Shown here piece after piece: positions 17,233 through 25,393 of a stretch of 64,000 bases of DNA. Location of the stretch: positions 153,028 through 217,027 of the forward strand of contig JAZMZG010000017.1 of the NCBI GenBank assembly GCA_045585835.1, in the 5' to 3' direction. The notes beneath the pieces are model-generated. The model saw only the letters and a list, made by a program, of their open reading frames with translations. It ran no database searches and had not been told where the DNA came from. Positions within the stretch are counted from its first letter, which is position 1. Each line of letters begins with the position of its first letter. The translations under genes were made by a program, and so were the position numbers. This DNA comes from CALCTE01 sp045585835. GTDB taxonomy: Bacteria; Bacillota; Clostridia; Oscillospirales; CAG-272.

Positions 17233-17732
17233 TGATAGTTTTGGGAATAGACCCCGGCTATGCAATAATGGGATACGGCATAGTCGAGAGAAACGAAAAC
17301 GGTGTTTTGCGTGCTATTGACTACGGCGTGCTCACGACGAATGCGGGAGAAAAGCTCCAGCTTCGTCTTTGGAAGCTATACTGCGGACTTAAGGAACTTA
17401 CAGCAAAGTACAAGCCTGACGAAATAGCCGTTGAGGAGCTTTTTTACCACACAAACCAAAAGACCGTAATTCCCGTAGCGGAAGCAAGAGGACTCGTTTT
17501 ACTCGTTGCGCAAGAGCTTGGCATAGAGGCGGCGGAATACACGCCCTTGCAGGTCAAAATGGGCGTTATCGGCTACGGCAGAGCCGAAAAAAATCAGATG
17601 ATCGCCATGACGACAGCGCTTCTCGGTCTGCAAAAGCCCCCTAAACCCGACGATGCCGCAGACGCTCTCGCTATTGCTATATGCCACTGTAACACGGTCG
17701 GCTCCGCCCTTCGCGGATATTTTAACAAATAA
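17232..17732 (+). CDS. ruvC: Holliday junction endonuclease RuvC
   Basis: The protein has 166 residues from the ATG at 17232. Catalytic acidic residues of the RNase H-like fold are visible: Asp in GIDPG, Glu in VEELF, and the Asp pair in KPDDAADALA. It cuts Holliday junctions symmetrically during recombination repair. It starts inside the stop of the leader peptide and is followed 12 bases later by ruvA. ruvB is not here; it lies at 32266-33309 on the other strand. Confidence 0.96.
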   Translation: MIVLGIDPGYAIMGYGIVERNENGVLRAIDYGVLTTNAGEKLQLRLWKLYCGLKELTAKYKPDEIAVEELFYHTNQKTVIPVAEARGLVLLVAQELGIEAAEYTPLQVKMGVIGYGRAEKNQMIAMTTALLGLQKPPKPDDAADALAIAICHCNTVGSALRGYFNK

Positions 17733-17744
17733 AGAGGTTTTGAT

Positions 17745-18359
17745 ATGTTTTACTACATAAAAGGAGCGCTTGCGTTCCTTGCGCCCACGGTATGCGCCGT
17801 TGATGCGGGAGGCGTTGCGTACAAGCTTTCAATAAGCGGCACGACTTATAATGCTCTGTCCGTGAAATCTGGCGGCGACGAGGTCAAGCTCTATACGCAT
17901 CTTGCTGTAAGAGAAGACGCTATGGAGCTTTACGGATTCGCAAGCGAATGTGAACTTGATACGTTTGAGATGTTAATTACTGTATCGGGTGTAGGGCCTA
18001 AAGCCGCACTTTCCATACTGTCAGCTTTATCAAGCGAAGCTCTTTCTATCGCAATATCAAGCGGCGATTGGCACTCTATCGCAAGAGCTAACGGCGTTGG
18101 CCCAAAAACCGCACAAAGAGTTGTCTTGGAGCTTAAGGATAAGGTGATAAAGCAATTCGAAAGCGGCAGTATAAACTCCGTATTGCCCGCAAACAGTTCC
18201 TCATCAAGTGCAAGCGTTATAAGCGAAGCGATAAACGCGCTTTGCGTTTTGGGGTATACCCGTCAAATCGCATCATCTGCCGTAACAAAGGCCGCAGAGC
18301 CGGGACTTTCGGTTGAAGATACCATAACGAAAGCACTAAAGCTTCTTTCCAAACAATAG
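17745..18359 (+). CDS. ruvA: Holliday junction DNA helicase subunit RuvA
   Basis: The protein has 204 residues. The N-terminal OB fold is followed by the two helix-hairpin-helix motifs (VSGVGPKAALSIL and ANGVGPKTAQRVV), a Ser-rich linker around 150-160 and the C-terminal RuvB-binding domain. It tetramerises on four-way junctions and brings in RuvB. It has GAGGT before the ATG and is cotranscribed with ruvC. The rnfC gene begins 17 bases after its stop. Confidence 0.96.
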   Translation: MFYYIKGALAFLAPTVCAVDAGGVAYKLSISGTTYNALSVKSGGDEVKLYTHLAVREDAMELYGFASECELDTFEMLITVSGVGPKAALSILSALSSEALSIAISSGDWHSIARANGVGPKTAQRVVLELKDKVIKQFESGSINSVLPANSSSSSASVISEAINALCVLGYTRQIASSAVTKAAEPGLSVEDTITKALKLLSKQ

Positions 18360-18376
18360 TTTAAGGAGATAACACA

Positions 18377-19690
18377 TTGAAGAAAACGTTTAAAGGCGGA
18401 ATCATAATCGACGAGCACAAAAATACGTCGAATATCCCCATAGACAAGGATTTTTCACCGTCGGAGGTAATTATACCGATGTCACAGCATATCGGTGCGC
18501 CTTGCGAGTGCATAGTCAAAAAGGGCGATACGGTGAAAAGAGGACAAGTCATCGGCGTAGCCGCAGAAGGTCTTTCCTGCCCCGTCCACGCAAGCGTTTC
18601 GGGCACGGTAAAGGATATATGCGACATTATTGCAACAAACGGCAAAAAGACCGTAAACGTAGTAATTGAAAACGACGGTCTTAATACGCCGAGTGAAGAC
18701 ATCTCCCCCAAAGACTACAAGTCAATGTCCGCAGAACAGATCGTAGAAGCAATAAGGCTTGCGGGTATTTCGGGACTTGGAGGAGCGACCTTTCCCACAT
18801 ATGCAAAAATGCTTTCGGCTATGGGAAAGGTAGATACTCTCATCATCAACTGCTCGGAGTGCGAGCCTTATATAACAGCAAATCACAGGCTTTTGCTTGA
18901 AGAACCCGAAAAGCTTATAGAGGGCGCAAGAATACTTCTTTATGCGCTCGGACTTAAAACGGCGATATTCGGTATTTCCGACAATAAGCTTGATGCGGTG
19001 AAACTGATCGGCGAGCTTACAAAGGGCGATGACGCCTTTAGAGTAGAAGTTTTGAAGACCAAGTATCCGCAAGGCGACGAAAGACAGCTTATCTACGCCC
19101 TTACAAAAAGGCAGGTTCCCGTTGGAAAGCTTCCCGCTGACGTAGGCTGTGTCGTTTTCAATACCGAAACGGTCGTGGCGGTGGAAAACGCCATAATAAA
19201 AGGCGAACCGCTTATTGAAAAAATAGTCACCGTCGACGGTGACTGCATAGAGACTCCCCGCTCGGTAAAGGCACCCATCGGAACGAAATACAAAGATTTG
19301 CTTGAATACTGCAAATGCACCGTAGAAATCCCCGGACAGATCATATCGGGCGGAACTATGATGGGCTTTACCGCTTGGAGCATTGATACGTCCGTAACGA
19401 AGGGCTGCTCTTGCATACTCGCATTTGAAAAGGAAAGTATAAAGCTTTCGCCCGAGGGCGCTTGTATACGTTGCGGAAGGTGCGTTGCGGCTTGTCCTAT
19501 GCATCTTATGCCCTCGTATATTGCTCAATACGCAAGAAAAGATATGCTTGACGAAGTCGAAAAACTCGGCGGCAAAGCGTGTGTCGAATGCGGCTCATGC
19601 AGCTTTGTATGCCCCGCAAAGATACATCTTTCACAGTACGTAAGGACTGCTAAAGCAAAGATAATAGCTAAAACAAGGAGGACAAAATGA
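18377..19690 (+). CDS. rnfC: Rnf complex subunit RnfC
   Basis: The protein has 437 residues and starts at TTG 18377 with AAGGAG 8 bases upstream. Order of parts: a biotinyl-like barrel region, the NADH/FMN-binding fold with the glycine-rich GLGGATFPTYAKM, a SLBB-like segment, then two [4Fe-4S] motifs (CIRCGRCVAACP and CVECGSCSFVCP). RnfC is the peripheral NADH-oxidising/reducing subunit of the ferredoxin:NAD+ oxidoreductase that pumps Na+ or H+. Its stop overlaps the rnfD ATG (ATGA). Confidence 0.96.
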   Translation: MKKTFKGGIIIDEHKNTSNIPIDKDFSPSEVIIPMSQHIGAPCECIVKKGDTVKRGQVIGVAAEGLSCPVHASVSGTVKDICDIIATNGKKTVNVVIENDGLNTPSEDISPKDYKSMSAEQIVEAIRLAGISGLGGATFPTYAKMLSAMGKVDTLIINCSECEPYITANHRLLLEEPEKLIEGARILLYALGLKTAIFGISDNKLDAVKLIGELTKGDDAFRVEVLKTKYPQGDERQLIYALTKRQVPVGKLPADVGCVVFNTETVVAVENAIIKGEPLIEKIVTVDGDCIETPRSVKAPIGTKYKDLLEYCKCTVEIPGQIISGGTMMGFTAWSIDTSVTKGCSCILAFEKESIKLSPEGACIRCGRCVAACPMHLMPSYIAQYARKDMLDEVEKLGGKACVECGSCSFVCPAKIHLSQYVRTAKAKIIAKTRRTK

Positions 19691-20676
19691 CGCTTTTAAA
19701 AATGTCCCCTGCCCCTCACGAACGCTCCGAAGCGACTACGGCTCTTATGATGGGCAAGGTGCTTATTGCTCTTGTACCCGCACTGATTTGGGCTTGCCTG
19801 ATATTCGGGCTTCGCAGTCTTTCGCTTACTCTCGTTTCGGTTGCCTCTTGCGTTGCGTTTGAATACATATTCGCACTTATAACAAAAAGATCACAAACTG
19901 TATACGACCTGTCCGCTATAGTTACGGGTGTGCTCATAGCATTCAATATGCCCGTATCGGCACCTTTATGGCTTCCCGTGTTCGGAGCATTTTTTGCCAT
20001 TATCGTCGTAAAGTGCTTATTCGGCGGTATCGGTAAAAATATAGTGAACCCCGCACTTGCGGCAAGAGTGTTTATGACGCTCTCATGGACGGAGGAAATG
20101 ACCGCTTTTACGAAGGCGGGCGGTATTCTCTCTCCCGTTTCGGTAAATGCCGATTCCTCGGCGGTAGAGCTTATTGCAAGTGCAACGCCGCTTGCAGAGC
20201 TTAAAGTGGGAACTCTCAGCTCAAATTGGAGCATTTTGGATATGCTTTTAGGCAATATACCGGGGTGTCTTGGAGAAGTGAGCGCTTTGCTTCTTCTTGC
20301 GGGAGGAATATATCTTGTTTTGTCGAGGGTCATCACTTGGCACATTCCCGTTATATATATCGGTACGGTAGCGCTTATCACGTTCATTCTTCCGCACGGC
20401 GCGGATACGTTTTGCGTAAATTATATGCTCTCCGAGCTTTTATCGGGCGGTCTTATTTTAGGCGCTGTATTTATGGCGACGGATTACGTGACAAGCCCCA
20501 TAACGAAGCGGGGAAAGGTCATATATGCCGTAGGATGCGGACTTTTGACGGTCTTTATCCGTTATTTCGGTGCATACAGCGAGGGCGTTTCCTACTCTAT
20601 CCTCATTATGAACCTGTTTGTTTGGTATATTGACAGGCTCACAAAGCCCAAAGTTTTCGGAGGTGCGCACGTATGA
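19687..20676 (+). CDS. rnfD: Rnf complex subunit RnfD
   Basis: The protein has 329 residues with about eight to nine membrane helices. The segment GGIGKNIVNPALAARVF is typical of the NqrB/RnfD family. The covalent FMN site is expected at Thr167 in ASATPLA, which keeps the threonine though Gly of the usual SGAT is replaced by Ser. It forms part of the ion-translocating membrane core. It overlaps rnfC and rnfG by ATGA at each end, so the three are translationally coupled. Confidence 0.95.
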   Translation: MTLLKMSPAPHERSEATTALMMGKVLIALVPALIWACLIFGLRSLSLTLVSVASCVAFEYIFALITKRSQTVYDLSAIVTGVLIAFNMPVSAPLWLPVFGAFFAIIVVKCLFGGIGKNIVNPALAARVFMTLSWTEEMTAFTKAGGILSPVSVNADSSAVELIASATPLAELKVGTLSSNWSILDMLLGNIPGCLGEVSALLLLAGGIYLVLSRVITWHIPVIYIGTVALITFILPHGADTFCVNYMLSELLSGGLILGAVFMATDYVTSPITKRGKVIYAVGCGLLTVFIRYFGAYSEGVSYSILIMNLFVWYIDRLTKPKVFGGAHV

Positions 20677-21425
20677 AGAAAAAAGAAGAAATAATCGCAG
20701 AAAACACAAGCGTGCCCGAAACAAAACAAAACGAAACGGTCGCAACAAACGAGCCATTGACACTTGACGTTGCAAAGAGCAAAGATACGGGATTCGTAAT
20801 TTTTGAAAAGGCAAAAAAAGAGCTTTCGGAAAATGAAGAAGCCGTAAGCGGTAAAAACGTCAAGATATTTACATTTGACACTATCCGCACGGCTATAATC
20901 TTGCTTCTTGTAACGGGTTTTACCGTTCTTTTACTTGCTTTTATAAATTATTTTACTGCCGCACCTATCGCCGCCGCCAAAAAAGCCGAGCTTGATAATG
21001 CGGTTGAGGCTATGTTTCCCGAATCTGAATATACACAAATTCCCGACGTTGAATTTTCGAAGGAAATTGACACGGTGTATCTAATCCATAAAGGCGACGA
21101 GCCCTGCGGTTTCCTCGTTATCGCAAAACCCACGGGATTTGGCGGTGAGATGGAGATCATGGTGGGCACCGACCTTGAAGGTGTGGTCAGCGGTGTTAAG
21201 ATAATTTCGGACTCGGAAACCGCCACAAAGGTAGCGCCTCTTAAAGCCGAAGGCTTCCTTGACAATCAGTACGTTTCCAAAAAAGCGCCTTTTAGCTTTA
21301 CAAAGGACGGCGGTACGGTTGAGATTGTCGCCGGCTCTACAGTAAGCAGTGATGCGGTGATTTTCGGTGTAAACAGCGCCTGCGAAGCCGTAGATACATA
21401 TCTTGACTCTTTAAGAAAGGAGTAG
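20673..21425 (+). CDS. rnfG: Rnf complex subunit RnfG, with N-terminal extension and altered flavin site
   Basis: The protein has 250 residues, longer than the usual ~190-210. The extra part is a charged cytoplasmic tail of ~65 residues before the single membrane helix (~70-95). The extracytoplasmic FMN-binding domain follows. The flavinylation motif (usually [S/T]-G-A-T-x-T) here reads AGSTVS (residues 220-225), so the acceptor would be Ser225 unless neighbouring Thr223 is used. No apbE flavin transferase gene lies in the window. It relays electrons across the membrane within Rnf. Confidence 0.93.
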   Translation: MKKKEEIIAENTSVPETKQNETVATNEPLTLDVAKSKDTGFVIFEKAKKELSENEEAVSGKNVKIFTFDTIRTAIILLLVTGFTVLLLAFINYFTAAPIAAAKKAELDNAVEAMFPESEYTQIPDVEFSKEIDTVYLIHKGDEPCGFLVIAKPTGFGGEMEIMVGTDLEGVVSGVKIISDSETATKVAPLKAEGFLDNQYVSKKAPFSFTKDGGTVEIVAGSTVSSDAVIFGVNSACEAVDTYLDSLRKE

Positions 21426-21429
21426 GAAA

Positions 21430-22026
21430 GTGAAAAACTTGATCGCACAATTTAAGGAAGGCATTATAACGAACAATCCCGTTTTGATACAGCTTTTAGG
21501 CGCTTGTTCTGCGCTTGCGATAACGACTAACTTGAAGGATTCCTTCGGTATGGGCGTTGCGGTCACGGCGGTGCTCGTTTGCTCTAACATGTTCATTTCC
21601 CTGCTTCGCAAGATAATCCCCTCTCAAATAAGAATAGCGGCTTACATAGTCGTGATATCGGGCTTTGTAACGGCAGTACAGCTTCTTATAAAGGCGTACC
21701 TCCCCTCTCTTGATAAGTCGCTCGGAATATTCATTCCGCTTATCGTCGTAAACTGTATAATATTTGCAAGAGCCGAAGCCTTTGCATCAAAAAACGGCGT
21801 AATTTCCTCTGCCGCAGACGGTATTGCGATGGGCTTTGGCTATACCCTAGCAGTAAGTCTTGTCGGATTTATAAGAGAGCTTTTGGGCTCAGGCTGTGTG
21901 CTTGGGTATAAGATACCCGGTCTTGACGGTATCGGAATGCTCACGGCTTCCGCAGGCGGCTTTCTCGTGTTTGGCTTCTTACTTGCCGCAGTTCAAGCAA
22001 TAACGAAAAGAGGTAAGGACAAATGA
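21430..22026 (+). CDS. rnfE: Rnf complex subunit RnfE
   Basis: The protein has 198 residues and six predicted helices, starting at GTG 21430 with AAAGGAGTAGG upstream. It belongs to the NqrD/RnfE family: NPVLIQLLGACSALAIT near the start and GFIRELLGSG near residue 155 are typical. Paired with RnfA it forms the inverted-repeat core that carries a [2Fe-2S] centre between the two subunits. Its stop overlaps the rnfA ATG. Confidence 0.95.
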   Translation: MKNLIAQFKEGIITNNPVLIQLLGACSALAITTNLKDSFGMGVAVTAVLVCSNMFISLLRKIIPSQIRIAAYIVVISGFVTAVQLLIKAYLPSLDKSLGIFIPLIVVNCIIFARAEAFASKNGVISSAADGIAMGFGYTLAVSLVGFIRELLGSGCVLGYKIPGLDGIGMLTASAGGFLVFGFLLAAVQAITKRGKDK

Positions 22027-22610
22027 ATGAAACGACCTCTATTGTGGTAATTGCGATTACCGCCGTACTTATACAAAACTTCATATTCTCTCGCTTTTTG
22101 GGGATATGTCCGTTTTTAGGCGTATCGAATAATCCCAAAAACGCTTTCGGTATGGGAATGGCAGTCACGTTTTGCATAACCGTTGCTTCCATCGCAACCT
22201 ATGCTCTCAATACGTATGTGCTCGTTCCGTATAAGCTTGAATATCTCCAAACGATAGGCTTTATTTTGATAATTGCCTCTCTTGTGCAGCTTATCGAAAT
22301 GTTCCTTCGAAGATTCGTTCCCGCATTATATAATGCGCTCGGCATATATCTTCCGCTTATTACGACAAACTGTGCCGTACTCGGTGCTTGCCTTTTAAAT
22401 ATACAGTACGGATTCGGCTTTGTTCAATCGGTGGCATTCGGCTTTTTCTCCTCTATCGGATTTACCCTCGCATTATTGGTAATGGCGGGCGTAAGAGAAA
22501 GGCTCGTTTTGGCAGATCCCCCGAAGGCCTTTGAGGGGATGCCCATCGTGCTCGTGACCGCCGCTCTTATTGCGATGGCGTTTTCGGGCTTCCAAGGCTT
22601 AAAGATTTAA
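22023..22610 (+). CDS. rnfA: Rnf complex subunit RnfA
   Basis: The protein has 195 residues and six predicted helices, family NqrE/RnfA. Conserved features are NFIFSRFLGICPFLGVS near residue 20 and LPLITTNCAVLGACL near 115; the Cys residues in these loops are the expected ligands shared with RnfE. It is coupled to rnfE by ATGA overlap. A 29-base gap leads to rnfB. Confidence 0.95.
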   Translation: MNETTSIVVIAITAVLIQNFIFSRFLGICPFLGVSNNPKNAFGMGMAVTFCITVASIATYALNTYVLVPYKLEYLQTIGFILIIASLVQLIEMFLRRFVPALYNALGIYLPLITTNCAVLGACLLNIQYGFGFVQSVAFGFFSSIGFTLALLVMAGVRERLVLADPPKAFEGMPIVLVTAALIAMAFSGFQGLKI

Positions 22611-22639
22611 TCTAAAACACTAATAACAAAGGAAAAACT

Positions 22640-23497
22640 ATGAACGAAATTTTTATTGCCTGCTTATGCTTCATAGCTTTAGGAGGTGCACTCGGACTCT
22701 TGCTCTCGCTTGCATCAAAAGTTTTTCACGTAAGGCAAGACGAGCGTATCGACAAAATAACTGACGTCCTTCCGTCAGCTAACTGCGGCGGATGCGGATA
22801 TCCCGGCTGCGCCAACTACGCAAAGGCTATCGTCGAGGGCGGCGAAAAATGTAATCTATGCGTTGCCGGCGGTGAAGCAGTCACAAAGAAGGTCTCGGAT
22901 ATAATGGGGCTTAATGCGGAGCCGACCGTCAGATTTCGTGCGCAGGTCATGTGCAGCGGTACGAATACACTTGCTAAGAAAAAATATATGCTTGAAGGCA
23001 TAGACGACTGCTTTTCCGCATCAAGACTTGCGGGCGGAGATAAAATGTGCCCAAACGGCTGTATAGGTCTTGGCACTTGTGTTAAGGTCTGTCCATTCGG
23101 TGCAATTCAAGTACACGACGGCGTTGCCGCCGTTGATTACAATAAGTGTAAGGCTTGCGGTGCATGCGTTGCTGCTTGCCCCAAGAGCATTATTAAGCTT
23201 ATTCCCTTTGATGCGAAATATTGGGTCGGCTGTATGTCCGTTGAAAAAGGCGCAAGAACACGCAGCTATTGCGAGGTCGGCTGCATAAGCTGCCGTCTAT
23301 GTGAAAAAAACTGTCCGACAGGTGCCATTACCGTAGAAAATTTCGTAGCGCATATAGATTATGACAAATGTACACAATGCGGTAAGTGCGAAAGCGTTTG
23401 CCCGAGAAAAATTATTTGGTCAAACAAGGCTCAAGATGAAGGGCTTTTTATAAAGGAAACAAATGAAAAAGAAAAACAGGAAGAATCAAATAACTAA
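22640..23497 (+). CDS. rnfB: Rnf complex subunit RnfB (ferredoxin-type)
   Basis: The protein has 285 residues. One N-terminal membrane helix is followed by the Fes motif (CGGCGYPGC ... CNLC, residues ~53-76) for a [4Fe-4S] cluster. Further on lie four bacterial ferredoxin-like motifs, including CKACGACVAACP, CISCRLCEKNCP and CTQCGKCESVCP. RnfB accepts electrons from reduced ferredoxin and feeds them to the membrane core. Its 3' end overlaps the next small gene by 35 bases in another frame. Confidence 0.95.
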   Translation: MNEIFIACLCFIALGGALGLLLSLASKVFHVRQDERIDKITDVLPSANCGGCGYPGCANYAKAIVEGGEKCNLCVAGGEAVTKKVSDIMGLNAEPTVRFRAQVMCSGTNTLAKKKYMLEGIDDCFSASRLAGGDKMCPNGCIGLGTCVKVCPFGAIQVHDGVAAVDYNKCKACGACVAACPKSIIKLIPFDAKYWVGCMSVEKGARTRSYCEVGCISCRLCEKNCPTGAITVENFVAHIDYDKCTQCGKCESVCPRKIIWSNKAQDEGLFIKETNEKEKQEESNN

Positions 23498-23858
23498 ACA
23501 AAATAACCGCCCAAAGCTCGAAAAAGGCTCTCGCAAGGCGTGGATTTTACTTGCTCTTATACTTTGGAGCTCGCTTTGCGTTGCGTTTTATTACCTTTCG
23601 ATAAAGGAAAATCTTTTGTGGGTCATACATCTGTACGTATGGATATCACTCCCCTGCCTTTGCGGTGCGGTATTTATAAACGCTTACTGTAACGCAAAAT
23701 ACACGTCCCCCGACGAAAAAGAAAGCTTAAAAAAGCCCGACGAGCGTTTTATAAAAAAGATGCGCAACATCATAAAGGCACTTATCCTTATCGGATTTCC
23801 GCCGCTTGCTTGCGTTTTGATCGAATATATAGCCGCACGGCTTTTGGAAAAGTTTTAA
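23463..23858 (+). CDS. Small membrane protein of unknown function, between rnfB and gltX
   Basis: The protein has 131 residues. ATG 23463 lies inside the rnfB 3' end and has AAAGGAAAC upstream. The first ~25 residues are very basic and Asn/Gln/Lys-rich. Three predicted helices follow (about 27-46, 52-72 and 103-125) with a charged loop between the second and third. No domain is recognised. Its overlap with rnfB points to cotranslation, so a link with Rnf is possible but not shown. Confidence 0.65.
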   Translation: MKKKNRKNQITKQNNRPKLEKGSRKAWILLALILWSSLCVAFYYLSIKENLLWVIHLYVWISLPCLCGAVFINAYCNAKYTSPDEKESLKKPDERFIKKMRNIIKALILIGFPPLACVLIEYIAARLLEKF

Positions 23859-23879
23859 TATAATATTAAGGAGATTTTT

Positions 23880-25319
23880 ATGACTATCAGAACACGTTTT
23901 GCTCCCAGCCCCACAGGCTTTATGCATATAGGAAACTTGCGCACGGCGCTTTATACTTATCTTATTGCAAAGTCGAAATCTCTCGGCGGAGGCGGAAAGT
24001 TCGTTCTTCGCATTGAAGATACGGACAGAGAAAGATACGTTGAAGGAGCTACGGAGAAAATATATTCCGCTTTAAAGGACGTCGGACTTAATTGGGACGA
24101 AGGCCCCGACATTGGAGGTCCCTACGGTCCGTATATACAAAGCGAGCGTATGGGAATGTATATGGAATACGCAAAGAAGCTCGTTGAGCTTGGCGTTGCG
24201 TATTACTGCTTCTGCGAAAAGGACGAGAGCGAGGAGGCGGGAGAGGGCTTTAAGAAATATGACGGCAGATGCTCTCTTCTTCCCAAAGAGACGGTCGAAA
24301 AATATCTTGCCGAGGGCAGAAGCTTCGTTATACGTCAGAAGATGCCCCGTGAGGAAGGCTCAACGGGATTCCACGACGAGATATTCGGTGACGTTTCCGT
24401 CCCCAACGACGAGCTTGAGGATCAGATACTTATAAAGAGTGACGGTATGCCAACCTATAACTTTGCAAACGTTATCGACGACCACTCGATGAACGTGACG
24501 CACGTGGTAAGAGGTATCGAATATCTCTCCTCAACACCAAAATACAATCTGCTTTACAAGGCATTTGGTTGGGATTGCCCCGTATATATCCACGTATCTC
24601 CCGTTATGCGTGACGCACAGCATAAGCTCTCAAAGCGCCACGGCGACCCCACATACGAGGATCTTCTCAATATGGGATTTTTAAAAAAGGCAATCCTCAA
24701 CTATGTTGCGCTTCTCGGCTGGAGCCCCGGCGGTGACAGAGAGAAATATTCGCTTGAAGAGCTTTGCGAGGTATTCTCGCTTTCCGGTATCTCAAAATCT
24801 CCCGCAATATTCGATATACAAAAGCTTTCGTGGCTCAACGGTGAATATATCAAGGCTATGAGCGACGAGGAATTTTGCGAAATCGCAAAGCCCTATATTG
24901 ACAAAGTTACGGACGGAAAGCTTGACTCGTCAAAGATATCGCTTCTGCTTAAAACGAGAGTGCAAACGCTTTGCGAAATCCCCGATATGATAGATTTCTT
25001 TGCAAAAATGCCCGATTTTGACAAGGAGCTTTATTTCAACAAAAAGATGAAAACAGATGCGGAAAGCTCACTTCCCGTTTTGGAAAAACTCCTCCCCTTG
25101 CTCGAAGAATGCGACTTTACGCACGATGCTTTGCAAGAGCTTCAGGTTTCGTTTGCAGAGAAAAACGAGATGAAAAACGGTAAGATCATGTTCCCGCTTC
25201 GCATTGCAATAAGCGGTAAAGCTATGACCCCCGGCGGCTCTACGGAGATAGCAGAGATACTCGGTAAGGAAGAAACACTTGCAAGACTTAAAGCGTCTAT
25301 TGAAAAATTAAAAAACTGA
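23880..25319 (+). CDS. gltX: Glutamyl-tRNA synthetase
   Basis: The protein has 479 residues, class I. It shows the HIGH-type signature in FAPSPTGFMHIGN at the N terminus and the KMSKS-type signature KLSKRHG near residue 250. Cysteines around YCFC and GRC (residues ~100-130) could bind zinc. It charges tRNA-Glu; whether it is discriminating cannot be read here. AAGGAG lies 9 bases before the ATG, and a terminator follows the stop. It ends the long ruvC-rnf transcript unless an internal promoter exists. Confidence 0.97.
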   Translation: MTIRTRFAPSPTGFMHIGNLRTALYTYLIAKSKSLGGGGKFVLRIEDTDRERYVEGATEKIYSALKDVGLNWDEGPDIGGPYGPYIQSERMGMYMEYAKKLVELGVAYYCFCEKDESEEAGEGFKKYDGRCSLLPKETVEKYLAEGRSFVIRQKMPREEGSTGFHDEIFGDVSVPNDELEDQILIKSDGMPTYNFANVIDDHSMNVTHVVRGIEYLSSTPKYNLLYKAFGWDCPVYIHVSPVMRDAQHKLSKRHGDPTYEDLLNMGFLKKAILNYVALLGWSPGGDREKYSLEELCEVFSLSGISKSPAIFDIQKLSWLNGEYIKAMSDEEFCEIAKPYIDKVTDGKLDSSKISLLLKTRVQTLCEIPDMIDFFAKMPDFDKELYFNKKMKTDAESSLPVLEKLLPLLEECDFTHDALQELQVSFAEKNEMKNGKIMFPLRIAISGKAMTPGGSTEIAEILGKEETLARLKASIEKLKN

Positions 25320-25325
25320 TTTTAT

Positions 25326-25350
25326 ACGCCCCGAGCTTTCGGGGCGTTTT
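25326..25350 (+). terminator. Terminator of gltX
   Basis: Stem ACGCCCCGA/TCGGGGCGT with a GCTT loop followed by TTT. Confidence 0.8.
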
Positions 25351-25359
25351 CAGTTATAG

Positions 25360-25388
25360 AAAAAGACCACCGTTTTTTCGGTGGTCTT
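25360..25388 (-). terminator. Terminator of htrA
   Basis: Stem AGACCACCG/CGGTGGTCT, T-rich loop; on the minus strand it is followed by TTTTTC just after the htrA stop codon. Confidence 0.8.
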
Positions 25389-25393
25389 CATTT

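Noticed and set aside
23859..23879. T-box before gltX
   Set aside because: The gap is about 20 bases; no room for a T-box.
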